DNA of 12,659 nucleotides from an uncultured Lachnospiraceae bacterium (GCA_910577655.1 CAJTOW010000068.1:1-12659); one strand, 5' to 3'. Shown: positions 1 through 7,122, counted from the stretch's first letter. The notes: a model not told the origin generated them from the letters alone. Made by a program: numbers and translations.

Positions 1-62
1 AAAATTTTATTATATTGTTAAAAATCCGTATATTTTTCTTTCGCAGATTCTGATAGTCTACG

Positions 63-106
63 AAAAAAGCAGGAACAACAAGATACTAACCTCTTGCTGT
101 CCCTGC
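63..106 (-). terminator. Rho-independent terminator, minus strand
   Basis: Arms 69-83 and 92-106 (15 nt each) pair around an 8-nt loop. Two positions form G-U pairs only in the minus-strand transcript; in the plus strand they are A-C mismatches. The stem is followed on the minus strand by six U (68-63). The wobble pattern and U tract show it stops transcription coming leftward from the DUF1703-type gene and the nuclease remnant before it. Confidence 0.85.
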
Positions 107-121
107 CTTTTTATATTGAAT

Positions 122-305
122 TTACATGGTCTGTCTTCCAAACATTTTGACATATTCCTGAGCCGTCTGCAGCGACAGATCCAGCTTCTTTTGTAATCTT
201 TCCGGAATATCCAGCATCTCATGAAGCGATACTGCCCCATCCCATGACTTTTCGCCATAATAGGTAACCCCTCATAATAACCGGCATAAGCCGATCTGTC
301 TTTTT
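122..305 (-). pseudogene. Rpn-family nuclease/transposase-like remnant
   Basis: This short degenerate stretch begins at the stop codon of the AAA/nuclease gene. One minus frame reads KTDRLMPVI. A second frame then continues GVTYYGEKSWDGAVSLHEML, runs on through DIPERLQKK, and ends ...EYVKMFGRQTM with a stop at 124-122. Together these resemble the 'PVITLVLYYGEKPWDG..SLHEML' segment of Rpn (recombination-promoting nuclease, PD-(D/E)XK/transposase_31) proteins. A one-base insertion separates the frames near 263-271. The catalytic N-terminal part and the middle of the C-terminal half appear to be missing, so nothing functional remains. The family assignment rests on motif memory only. Confidence 0.55.
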
Positions 306-307
306 CA

Positions 308-1897
308 TTAAAGCTTTTCCACCCTCTCGATCACACAGCTATGACTCTTCGTTTCCTTATCATAATTGACACCGGCAAGCAGAAGATTCCCCCGGTAATC
401 CTTCAGCGCATCCACATACTGTCTGTCCCTGATCTGGGCGATGGCACCGGCCGCGCTCTTGTCCCATTTCAGTTCCACCACAACCGCCGGTTTGTCCCCA
501 TACAGCTTCCTCGGTATAAAGCAGATATCCGCAAAGCCCTTCCCGGAAGGCAGCTCCCGGACAATGGTATAATATTCCCTTGCAAAGTAAAACGCCAGGT
601 GGATGGTACAGCTTAACGAATTTTCGTCATTATACTGGAGAATGGAGATCTCCCTGTGGGCCTGGTCGATGCCCGCTACCACCGCCTCCCCATCCATGGC
701 CCACAAATCTTCCAGAAGCCTCCTGGAGGATTCCACCGAACGAATCACCTCATGCCAGTCCATGGTGCTGATGGCATTGACATATTCCTGGGACACTTCC
801 TTGTTGGGAACGGTGACAGTCTTATCCGTCCACCGGTAGCTCAGATATCCCAGATGCACCAGCAGGGTCAGTACATCGTCCTTCCCCTGAAAAGTCGTCA
901 TATCATTAGAAAATGTTCCCGTATTGATGCCGACCCGTTCCCCTGCCAGCATACGTACTACCGCATCCTTGAGACCATCAAAATTCATACGAATGTAGAC
1001 TTTCAGGGCCTCGTAAGTCTCTGTCTGGTTCCAGTAGGTGTCATAGATCCCGCTGAGCATTGCGTCCACCACAGACTTGGGGCTATACATGGAGTAAGTC
1101 TTCCTGACCTCCCCTTCCATGGTCACCAGCTCATACCCGTCATACCATGCTCTGGCCTCCTCAAAGCTTCTGTGGAACTGGCGGCACAGCCCTTCCACCT
1201 CCGTTCCGGTGAACCCGAAGAACTCAGCCATCTCCCTGGGATTGGTCATGGAGTATTCGGTGAACATGTTCAGAGCAGAATGGGATCCATACTTTTTTAT
1301 AGGGAGAATACCTGTCATATAGGCCAGAGCCACATACTCCTTGTCCTTCAGCCATGACCGCAGGAAATCCAGGTACTTCTTCTGGGCATCCTTGTCCTGC
1401 CGGTATTCCCGGAACAGGCAGTCCCACTCGTCAATCAGGATCACGAAGGGATGCTGTGTATGGGCATAGACATCCCGCATCACAAATACCAGATGGCTTC
1501 CATCCACATAATCCGGATATATCCGTTTCAGATCAGCAATAATTTTCGACTGCAAGAGCTGGAGCATTTCATCCATACTTCCCGTCGCACTGAGAAAATC
1601 CTGCATATTGATCTTGAGCACATCGTACTGGTTCAAATGCTCCCTATAAGACTCCGACTGACTGACCGCCAGACCATCGAACAGCTCCGCTGAATCCCCG
1701 CCCCGCCCATAATAAGCCGTCAGCATACTGACCGCCATAGACTTACCAAACCGCCTTGGCCGGCTGATGCAGACGAACTTCTGCTGGGTATTCAAAATCG
1801 CATTCATCTGGGCAATCAGTCCCGTCTTATCCACATAAATTCTGGAATTCAGACATTCCCGGAATGCTTTGCTTCCAGGGTTTAGATAGCTTCCCAT
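308..1897 (-). CDS. AAA-ATPase-like / PD-(D/E)XK nuclease family protein (DUF1703 type)
   Basis: The product is 529 aa. An N-terminal AAA-like domain has the atypical P-loop SRPRRFGKS (residues 45-53) and a Walker B FVILIDEWD (151-159, acidic D156/E157). A C-terminal PD-(D/E)XK domain shows GFAD (D457) and VVVELKW (E475, K477) followed by an AIAQIRDRQY helix. This is the architecture of PF09820 plus PF08011, a family often present in many divergent copies in gut anaerobes; its role is not established, and mobile-element or defence functions have been proposed. The ATG at 1897 was chosen because GGGAGG lies 9 nt upstream and a promoter at 1938-1966 puts the transcript start near 1931. A longer reading from 2017 would begin upstream of that promoter. 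All key motifs are intact, so the gene looks functional. It is monocistronic, with its terminator at 63-106. Confidence 0.88.
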   Translation of the reverse strand: MGSYLNPGSKAFRECLNSRIYVDKTGLIAQMNAILNTQQKFVCISRPRRFGKSMAVSMLTAYYGRGGDSAELFDGLAVSQSESYREHLNQYDVLKINMQDFLSATGSMDEMLQLLQSKIIADLKRIYPDYVDGSHLVFVMRDVYAHTQHPFVILIDEWDCLFREYRQDKDAQKKYLDFLRSWLKDKEYVALAYMTGILPIKKYGSHSALNMFTEYSMTNPREMAEFFGFTGTEVEGLCRQFHRSFEEARAWYDGYELVTMEGEVRKTYSMYSPKSVVDAMLSGIYDTYWNQTETYEALKVYIRMNFDGLKDAVVRMLAGERVGINTGTFSNDMTTFQGKDDVLTLLVHLGYLSYRWTDKTVTVPNKEVSQEYVNAISTMDWHEVIRSVESSRRLLEDLWAMDGEAVVAGIDQAHREISILQYNDENSLSCTIHLAFYFAREYYTIVRELPSGKGFADICFIPRKLYGDKPAVVVELKWDKSAAGAIAQIRDRQYVDALKDYRGNLLLAGVNYDKETKSHSCVIERVEKL

Positions 1898-1937
1898 CTG
1901 CTTCTCCCTCCCGGCTTCTTTCTGGTATCTGGTTTCC

Positions 1938-1966
1938 ATTATATACCCTATAGAATACAAGATCAA
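1938..1966 (-). promoter_or_regulatory. Sigma-A promoter of the DUF1703-type gene
   Basis: On the minus strand the -35 is TTGATC (1966-1961), the spacer is 17 bp, and the -10 is a perfect TATAAT (1943-1938). The predicted start near 1931 gives a leader of about 34 nt before the ATG at 1897 and its GGGAGG site (1912-1907). The -10 overlaps an alternative in-frame ATG at 1939, which argues against that start. Confidence 0.7.
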
Positions 1967-1976
1967 GGAATTTCTT

Positions 1977-2053
1977 AAGTGCCTCAAAAGGTGACGCAGT
2001 AGCAAAACAGTTACCATTCTGTTATACTGCTAGTATCAGCTTTTGAGGCACTT
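1977..2053. repeat. Nested inverted repeat upstream of the DUF1703-type promoter
   Basis: Perfect 14-bp outer arms AAGTGCCTCAAAAG (1977-1990) and CTTTTGAGGCACTT (2040-2053) enclose a weaker inner pairing (GCAGTA with TACTGC, AACAG with CTGTT). The whole unit is 77 bp. It ends 10 bp from the -35 box of the adjacent gene. On the plus strand a T-rich run (2061-2069) follows after 7 nt, but no plus-strand gene leads into it, so a terminator role is doubtful. It could be a MITE remnant or an operator. Confidence 0.65.
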
Positions 2054-2067
2054 CTTATAATTCTTTT

Positions 2068-2181
2068 TTAACTGGCACGGCACACTTCTGGCAAATCTGC
2101 CAACCACGAAAGCAGACTGTCTATGACTTCTGTGAGTTCCAGGTGGCAGTTGATATTCAGACAGATCACATTGCTTTTGTT
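2068..2181 (-). other. Unidentified open stretch without a start codon
   Basis: In the otherwise gene-poor 2054-2191 interval, one minus frame stays open for 37 codons (..NVICLNINCHLELTEVIDS.., ending at 2068) but has no ATG start or ribosome binding site. It may be a fragment of a decayed gene or chance. I do not recognise it. Confidence 0.2.
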
Positions 2182-2191
2182 TTATTTTTGA

Positions 2192-2371
2192 TTATATCAA
2201 TGCGTTTACCATAGCTTCATATCGATTTATCCATCTATGGTGTTCCATTAGATATTCATAATTCTTATTGACGATATACTCGTATTCCTCCGGATGTTGA
2301 ATAAAATAATTTATTTTTTGAACAAAATCGCTTCCATCCGGTTTTAATTCCACCATTGAGTCCTCCGGAAA
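2192..2371 (-). pseudogene. C-terminal tail of a glycosyltransferase, 5' end lost
   Basis: The frame reads FPEDSMVELKPDGSDFVQKI and continues NYFIQHPEEYEYIVNKNYEY, then LMEHHRWINRYEAMVNALI, with a stop at 2194-2192. This resembles the C-terminal end of CgeB/Glyco_trans_1_2-type glycosyltransferases, where a 'hPeEyeyIvnkNYEyv...HrW..R' helix closes the GT-B fold. Everything upstream is replaced by the truncated transposase, so only about 58 codons survive. The fragment shows that a surface-polysaccharide gene once ran leftward here and was cut by insertion plus deletion. The exact junction lies near 2360-2375 and cannot be fixed without a reference IS. Confidence 0.6.
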
Positions 2372-3240
2372 ACGGGTACGGACAGAAGATAGCGGGAACG
2401 TCCCCTGCGCTTCCTGTTGCGGCTGTAGATATCCTTGACGTTGTACCTTTCGCCCTGGTACCTATATTTTGTCTTGCTTTTTTTCACCATGGCTATGGTG
2501 TCAGGGTGTTCCTGCTTTTTCAGCTCAAGGATTGTTTTCGGTGAGGAGAACCAGCTGTCGAACAGGACATATTTGGCTGTGATGCCTGCACATTGTGCGG
2601 AATGAATCAGCTCTGCCATGACATCCGTGGCTTTGTGCCGTGACTGGCGGCGTCTCCTTCCTGCAAGGGAGCGGCCGTCATACTGCTTACCCCCGCAGAG
2701 CAGGTTTTTGTCCTCTGCTGCTGAAAGCAGGCTGTAGCTGACCGGGATGAAGGAGTTTCCGTCCGGCCATCCCAAAGTGAGCATCCGGAATCCGGATCTG
2801 TATTTCATGGAACAGTGATCGAAAACCCTGGCAAGCATCTCCACCCTTTTAGAACGTGAACGGTCAAAGAGGCTGTCATCAACGATAAACACATCTTTCC
2901 GTTTTTCGTCAGTCAGCGGCTTCATGAAGCGGCAGATGATTTCAGTGGAAAGCAGCACCGTGAAGCGCTGCCAGTTGATCCTTGCGTCGTTCAGGAAACG
3001 GTAGATGGTATTTTTTGAGAATGCCCCTTCAAATGTGCCGGTCTTTATCCGCATATAGATACTCCTGCCAGAGAACATCATGCAGAAGAGATACCGGAAG
3101 ATATCCATGACCGGGATACCTTTTTCCTTTCCGGCATTACATTTGAAAAGCAGCCGGCTGATGTGGAACCTTTTCATAAATTTTGTGGCAAAATCCGAAA
3201 CACTGTTTCCGTTATCTGTGATCTGTGGTATACTTGACAT
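2344..3240 (-). pseudogene. IS4-type DDE transposase, 3'-truncated
   Basis: The frame gives 298 codons from the ATG at 3240, which is preceded by AAGGAG 9 nt upstream. The N-terminal region (FRYLFCMMFSGRSIYMRI, then KNTIYRFLNDARINWQRF) is typical of a Lachnospiraceae IS4-group transposase. The first catalytic acidic residue lies in VFIVDDSLFDRS (D121/D122) and the second in YVLFDSWFS (D228). The third, a Glu normally in a Y-(2)-R..E-type motif of the last third, is missing: after about residue 290 (RYLLSVPV) the frame runs for 8 codons through foreign sequence (FRRTQWWN) that belongs to the glycosyltransferase tail in another frame. Full-length relatives are expected to be roughly 420-470 aa. 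The protein is therefore catalytically dead. Confidence 0.8.
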
Positions 3241-3347
3241 GGCATAAATCTCCTTGCTGTGTAATTGTTTTGGGCAATTCAATTATACCATATGCAAGCG
3301 GTTTGTGCCTTTTTTATGGGCTAAAGTATTGATTTTTCAAGGTTCAA
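2365..3347 (-). mobile_element. Truncated insertion sequence (IS4/DDE type), 5' part only
   Basis: The interval contains a DDE transposase reading frame with its promoter and upstream region, but only the 5' portion of the element. It joins directly to a glycosyltransferase tail at about 2360-2375. The upstream IS end is not defined: no matching terminal repeat can be found because the other end is deleted. It probably lies close to the palindrome at 3348-3364. The copy cannot move by itself. Confidence 0.6.
3282..3290 (-). promoter_or_regulatory. Extended -10 promoter of the transposase remnant
   Basis: On the minus strand TGG precedes a perfect TATAAT (3287-3282), forming an extended -10 element with no good -35 at 17 bp. 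A start near 3275 gives a leader of about 35 nt before the ATG at 3240. This rules out a TTG start at 3282, which lies inside the -10. Confidence 0.5.
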
Positions 3348-3364
3348 CACACCAAAACGGTGTG
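3348..3364. repeat. Short palindrome next to the IS end
   Basis: CACACC (3348-3353) and GGTGTG (3359-3364) flank AAAAC. It sits just upstream of the IS promoter region and may be part of, or adjacent to, the IS terminus. It is too short to be certain. Confidence 0.4.
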
Positions 3365-3503
3365 GGAAGTTTGAGTATATAATAATTTCCCTGACGAGTT
3401 AGTGATTATAATAGATAGTTTTGACGCATATTTGCAAATGCTCATGAACCAGAAGTATGATTTGATAACAGAAAAAACATAGAGAAATGATAACAATTTA
3501 AAG
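3365..3503. other. AT-rich spacer with no supported gene
   Basis: This is A+T-rich sequence between the IS remnant and the Fic terminator. A plus frame (..NNFPDELVIIIDSFDAYLQM.., stop TAG at 3479-3481) is open for about 35 codons without a start or ribosome binding site and may be an old gene fragment. A minus frame of 61 codons is Phe/Ser/Lys-rich, has no ribosome binding site and overlaps the terminator. I see nothing convincing here. Confidence 0.3.
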
Positions 3504-3546
3504 AAAAAGCAAATCATGGAAGAACACACTTTCTTCTACGATTTGC
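3504..3546 (-). terminator. Terminator of the Fic/ATPase transcription unit
   Basis: GCAAATC (3509-3515) pairs with GATTTGC (3540-3546), and GAAGAA with TTCTTC inside it. This gives a stem of about 16 bp with one mismatch and one G-U pair around a 6-nt loop. On the minus strand UUUUU (3508-3504) follows, then CUUU. It lies 33 nt after the Fic stop codon. Confidence 0.8.
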
Positions 3547-3579
3547 CTCCCGGGATTTTATTATCAAATATCCTTCCGC

Positions 3580-4185
3580 CTATAAGTCTTCTGACCTGAA
3601 TGTATTGTATCCCTCATAGTAATAACTTGCATCAATCCCCTTCATATATACTTCTCTGCTGCTGATCTGGTCTGTCAACGCGTTTTTAAGCAAAACCTTA
3701 ATTTCCACATCCTTAATCGGGCTTCTTTCCATAGCAAGTAAATAGTCTTCCTTATCAACCTTATTCCAGTCAACCACCAGTTTTAATTCTTTTTTCAAAA
3801 TCATATCAAGCCATATCCGGGTACTCCTTCCATTTCCTTCTCTAAATGGATGAGCAATATTCATCTCCACATATTTTTCGACGATTTCATCAAAGGTTGA
3901 TTGAGGCATATTGTCAATATTTTTCAAAGCAGCCTCCAAATACATAACAGGCGCAAATCTAAAATTGCCCTTTGCTAAATTTACGGTCCGTATCTTTCCC
4001 GCGAAATCATAGATCTTATCAAATAGAAATTTATGAATTTTTACAAGCCCGGAAAATTTGCCGACTTCAAAATCTTCCACCAGGTTGCTTTCATACAATT
4101 CAATTGCTTTGATCTTGCTTATTTTTTCTTCTTCCCTTGCAAGTTCTGCTGAATTGTTAATGCCTAATTTATTTTCCAGAGCCAT
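3580..4185 (-). CDS. fic: Fic-domain protein adenylyltransferase, class III-like
   Basis: The product is 201 aa. The active-site motif HPFREGNGRSTR (residues 112-123) matches HxFx(D/E)GNGRxxR: H112 is the expected general base, E116 binds Mg, and G117-N118-G119-R120 binds phosphates, consistent with transfer of AMP from ATP to a hydroxyl side chain of a target protein. The C-terminus carries SYYYEGY (187-193), which fits the (S/T)xxxE(G/N) inhibitory-helix motif (S187, E191). In class III Fic proteins such as Neisseria NmFic this motif lies C-terminal and blocks ATP until tyrosines next to it are self-modified. No separate antitoxin gene is seen, as expected for a self-inhibited protein. The start at 4185 has GGAGG 6 nt upstream; an in-frame start at 4233 lacks such a site and would overlap the ATPase gene. 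The gene lies 16 nt after the ATPase stop, so the two are probably co-transcribed. Targets are unknown. Confidence 0.88.
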   Translation of the reverse strand: MALENKLGINNSAELAREEEKISKIKAIELYESNLVEDFEVGKFSGLVKIHKFLFDKIYDFAGKIRTVNLAKGNFRFAPVMYLEAALKNIDNMPQSTFDEIVEKYVEMNIAHPFREGNGRSTRIWLDMILKKELKLVVDWNKVDKEDYLLAMERSPIKDVEIKVLLKNALTDQISSREVYMKGIDASYYYEGYNTFRSEDL

Positions 4186-4201
4186 AATATTCCTCCATAA
4201 A

Positions 4202-4975
4202 TCAGCTATTTTGATTCCTCCGGATCCTTTCATGATCCTCTGGCGGCATGATAGCCTCCTGGTCCCCCAGAAGATGCTTCAGCATCTGCTCCCGGTTATT
4301 GATAAACATTTCCATCACCTGGTAGCTGTCTGTCTCCTCATAGCTGCACGGATGTACCGGTCCCTGGCCAAAATCCAGGATCTGGGCACCGGGAATCCCC
4401 AGCAGAATCGGAGAATGGGTGACAATGAAAAACTGGGAATTCTGTCTGGCACATCGGTCCAGCTCCATAAGCAGCGTCAGCTGCCGGTAGGGAGACAGCG
4501 CTGCCTCCGGCTCATCCAGAAAGTAAAGTCCCTCCGGCCTCAGCTGTTTCTGGGCCAGGGCCAGAAAGCTCTCTCCGTGGGATTTCTCGTGATACCGCTC
4601 TGACGGGTGATCCAGATCCGCGTACTGCTCTTCCATGGTTGCCACATTGTAGAAGCTCTCGGCCCGCAGGAAATACCCGCCCCTGGCCCGCCTGTATCCT
4701 CTGGAAAGGTTCAGGGCCCCGCACAGCTCCGAGTGGGAATCATAGGTGGAAAAGCTGTAATTCCTGGTGCCGCCCTCCGGATTGAAACCGGAAGCAATGG
4801 CAATCGCCTCCAGCATGGTAGACTTCCCACTGCCGTTTTCCCCCACAAAGAACGTAACCGGACTGGGAAATTCCAGGGTTTCCAGACTGGCAATGGACTC
4901 AATCCTCCGCAGATAGCTGTACGGACTGATCTTGTCCCAGTCAATAAAAATGCTGCGGATAAACTGGCTGTTCAT
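4202..4975 (-). CDS. Small ABC/SMC-type AAA family ATPase (COG3910-like)
   Basis: The product is 257 aa, a complete stand-alone ATPase. Walker A is GENGSGKST (residues 45-53), the ABC-like signature is SHGES (132-136), Walker B is YFLDEPEAAL (151-160; D154, E155) and the H-loop is VTHSP (185-189; H187). There is no transmembrane segment and no transporter partner, so this is a soluble ATPase of the AAA_21/AAA_23 type rather than a transport component. The biological role of COG3910 proteins is not established. A G-rich ribosome binding site (AAGGGGGG) precedes the ATG. The gene starts 52 nt after the RNase E/G stop and ends 16 nt before the Fic start, so it may be read from the upstream operon and translated alongside Fic. 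Confidence 0.82.
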   Translation of the reverse strand: MNSQFIRSIFIDWDKISPYSYLRRIESIASLETLEFPSPVTFFVGENGSGKSTMLEAIAIASGFNPEGGTRNYSFSTYDSHSELCGALNLSRGYRRARGGYFLRAESFYNVATMEEQYADLDHPSERYHEKSHGESFLALAQKQLRPEGLYFLDEPEAALSPYRQLTLLMELDRCARQNSQFFIVTHSPILLGIPGAQILDFGQGPVHPCSYEETDSYQVMEMFINNREQMLKHLLGDQEAIMPPEDHERIRRNQNS

Positions 4976-5027
4976 AACCGGCCCCCCCTTGTCCTATGGC
5001 ATTTATAACAGTTAAACGGGTCTTCCC

Positions 5028-6419
5028 CTATCTCTCCTTTACCGCCGCCACCTGCTCCCACAGCGGCCGCTTCTGCCGCTTCCGCGTCATTTCCACCAGA
5101 TTCAACTGGGTCATATCCACCACCGTGGTCTTCACACTGTCCTGACGGGCGAAGCGGCGCAGGGTGTCCATAAGCGCTTCCTTATCTGCCTCCACATGCA
5201 TATCGATAAAATCCACCAGAATGATCCCCGACAGATTCCTGAGCCGCAGCTGACAGCAGATCTCCTCAGCCGCCTCCAGATTGATCATACGGATCGTCTC
5301 CGGCAGATCCTTCCTGCCGGAATATTTGCCGGTATTGACATCGACGACCACCATGGCCTCGGTGATCTCGATGACCAGATAGCCGCCGGATTTCAGCCAG
5401 ACTTTCCTCTGGAGCGCCTGCTCCATAGCTGTGTCCAGACTGTACAGCTTGTTCAGGGACACCAGGGGATCCTGATAGAACCGCAGTCCAGGCATGGCCC
5501 CGGATATGAAATCCCTGCTCTTCTGAATACCTGTTTCCTGAATACCTGTTTCCTGGTTTCCGGACACCTGGGCAGCTACTCCTGCCTCCTGCCCCTCCGC
5601 CTCCAGATATCCCTTCACATCCTCGTAGATTTCCTTATCATCTGTGACAATCTCTTCCACACTGCCGTTGAGACAACCTTTCAGGGTCTTCAAATATTCC
5701 GGTTCCGCTTTACTGAGGACACTGTAGCAGGTACGGTAGGCGGCCTTCTCCCGGATATGCCGGTACTGTTCCATGAGGAGCCGGATCTCCCCCAGAAGCT
5801 CCTGCTCCATCCCGTAAGCATTGGTCCGGACGATAATGCCCACCTCCCCGGCTGCCATCTCCTCCAGCACCGGCCGCAGACGCTCCTTAAATTCCTTGTC
5901 CGCAATCCGCGAAGAAAAACCGATCCCTTTCTTGCCGCTGGTCACCACCGCATACTTTCCGGTGAAATTCAGGTTGGAGGTCAGTACCGGGTCCTTGGTC
6001 TTCACCGCATCCCGCGCCACCTGGACAACGATCTCATCGCCCTCCCGCAGCTTGCGGCTGGAACCTTCCCCCACCATGGCGGCACTGCCGTTTCCCGTCA
6101 GCCCCTGATTCTCCTTGGCTCCGGAAGAAGTCCCATTTTCCTTTGGCTGCTGCTTTGCCGCAGCGTTTCCACTTTTCCCCATCCGGCCATCCCCATACAG
6201 TACCATCGGATTATCATCAAAACTATAATATCCCGTCCGCCCCTCCGTGAAATCCACAAACGCGGCATTCAGATTCCGGACAATCCTCTTTACCTTTCCA
6301 ATATAAATATTCCCCAGAATAGAATCCTCTTCCTCCAGCCCGATCTCCACCACCCGCTTTTCCGAGCGCAAAGCCGTCAGAATCCGCCCATTCCATCTGG
6401 TAATTAAAAGCTTATTCAA
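5028..6419 (-). CDS. rng: Ribonuclease E/G family endoribonuclease, short form
   Basis: The product is 463 aa. The start is the TTG at 6419, with GGAGG 5 nt upstream; the family N-terminus NKLLITRWNGR begins exactly here and the start overlaps the DUF2344 stop (TTGAATAA). Order: S1-like RNA-binding region (about 35-155), a 5'-sensor/RNase H-like region, then the DNase I-like catalytic region with VVVDVNTGKYSG (D360) and IILVDFIDM (D403), the two Mg-binding aspartates of the family. It cleaves single-stranded AU-rich RNA in rRNA maturation and mRNA decay. Oddities: a Gly/Ser/Asn/Lys-rich insert (about 77-124) splits the S1 domain, a second low-complexity insert (275-300) holds a tandem QETGI repeat, and the chain ends at ..RKRQKRPLWEQVAAVKER, without the CPxC zinc-link of E. 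coli RNase E/G. Many clostridial versions also stop there. Catalytic residues are intact. Confidence 0.92.
   Translation of the reverse strand: MNKLLITRWNGRILTALRSEKRVVEIGLEEEDSILGNIYIGKVKRIVRNLNAAFVDFTEGRTGYYSFDDNPMVLYGDGRMGKSGNAAAKQQPKENGTSSGAKENQGLTGNGSAAMVGEGSSRKLREGDEIVVQVARDAVKTKDPVLTSNLNFTGKYAVVTSGKKGIGFSSRIADKEFKERLRPVLEEMAAGEVGIIVRTNAYGMEQELLGEIRLLMEQYRHIREKAAYRTCYSVLSKAEPEYLKTLKGCLNGSVEEIVTDDKEIYEDVKGYLEAEGQEAGVAAQVSGNQETGIQETGIQKSRDFISGAMPGLRFYQDPLVSLNKLYSLDTAMEQALQRKVWLKSGGYLVIEITEAMVVVDVNTGKYSGRKDLPETIRMINLEAAEEICCQLRLRNLSGIILVDFIDMHVEADKEALMDTLRRFARQDSVKTTVVDMTQLNLVEMTRKRQKRPLWEQVAAVKER
5523..5552. repeat. 15-bp tandem repeat within rng
   Basis: CTGAATACCTGTTTC occurs twice head to tail (5523-5537, 5538-5552), with a degenerate third start right after. 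It encodes repeated QETGI in a low-complexity linker and keeps the frame. It is a likely slippage site that can change linker length by 5 residues. Confidence 0.85.
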
Positions 6420-7122
6420 TATCCCCTCCAAACTGGTCCAGGGCCACCAGCTCCACCTGATCTTTGTTTCCCCGACTCCCATACACCTCATCCCTGTGCA
6501 CCAGCAGGGCAAACTCCTCCAGCGCCAGCCCCACACTGTCCATATACGCCCGGATCACCACATCCGGCTTCAGATTCGCCGCGCTCCCCGTAGCAATCTT
6601 CATATGAACCGCCTGACCGTCCACTGTAAGAGAATAGATCATGGGACGGATATCTGTCTCCTTCTCCCCCTTCTTGGTCTGCTTCATCACCAGGATCTGC
6701 TCCCCTCTGGCAAACTCTGCAAGTCCGGCAGCAAAGGCCTCCCAGTCCTCCGGCTCCTTCCCCTCCCGGAAGGTCACCGTATAATCCGCCGCAGCCACCA
6801 GGGACATGGCGCTGGCCGCTGTATCCGGCAGCTTTCTGTAGTTCAGAAACTCGATCCCCTCCACAGCCACCTCATTCATCCGGCGCAGCATTTCTTTAGA
6901 CGAATCCGTGGAAATGACCTCGATATCCACATACTCCCCCCGGCTGGTGATCCCCACACCCAGAGGTGCCGCAAAGGACATAATCTGATGGGGACTGAAC
7001 CCCTCGCTGTACCGGATATCCACATCCGCCTTGCGCATGACCTTCTGGAAATAACGCATCACATCCAGGTGTCCGATGAACTTCATATTGCCCTCTTTGG
7101 CGAATTTAATTCTGATTTTCAT
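6412..7122 (-). CDS. DUF2344 / TIGR03936 radical SAM-associated protein
   Basis: The product is 236 aa. The N-terminus MKIRIKFAKEGNMKFIGHLD, followed by the segment SEGFSPHQIMSFAAPLGVG, is characteristic of the DUF2344 family. Members are either fused to, or encoded right after, the TIGR03960 radical SAM protein; here the proteins are separate. No catalytic motif can be assigned and its biochemical role is unknown; conserved linkage to RNase E/G suggests an RNA or ribosome-related process. The ATG at 7122 has GGAGG 8 nt upstream and lies 17 nt inside the radical SAM gene. The TAA overlaps the TTG start of rng. These overlaps indicate translational coupling of the three genes. Confidence 0.9.
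   Translation of the reverse strand: MKIRIKFAKEGNMKFIGHLDVMRYFQKVMRKADVDIRYSEGFSPHQIMSFAAPLGVGITSRGEYVDIEVISTDSSKEMLRRMNEVAVEGIEFLNYRKLPDTAASAMSLVAAADYTVTFREGKEPEDWEAFAAGLAEFARGEQILVMKQTKKGEKETDIRPMIYSLTVDGQAVHMKIATGSAANLKPDVVIRAYMDSVGLALEEFALLVHRDEVYGSRGNKDQVELVALDQFGGDIE

Noticed and set aside
656..1357. 233-codon plus reading frame opposite the DUF1703-type gene
   Set aside because: It is antisense to a gene with clear conserved motifs and has no recognisable domain.
3344..3529. 61-codon minus reading frame after the IS remnant
   Set aside because: It overlaps the terminator hairpin, lacks a ribosome binding site, and has the Phe/Ser/Lys bias expected of AT-rich noncoding DNA.
5196..6407. 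403-codon plus reading frame opposite rng
   Set aside because: It is His/Leu/Pro-rich antisense sequence caused by codon use on the real strand; the RNase E/G motifs on the minus strand are unmistakable.
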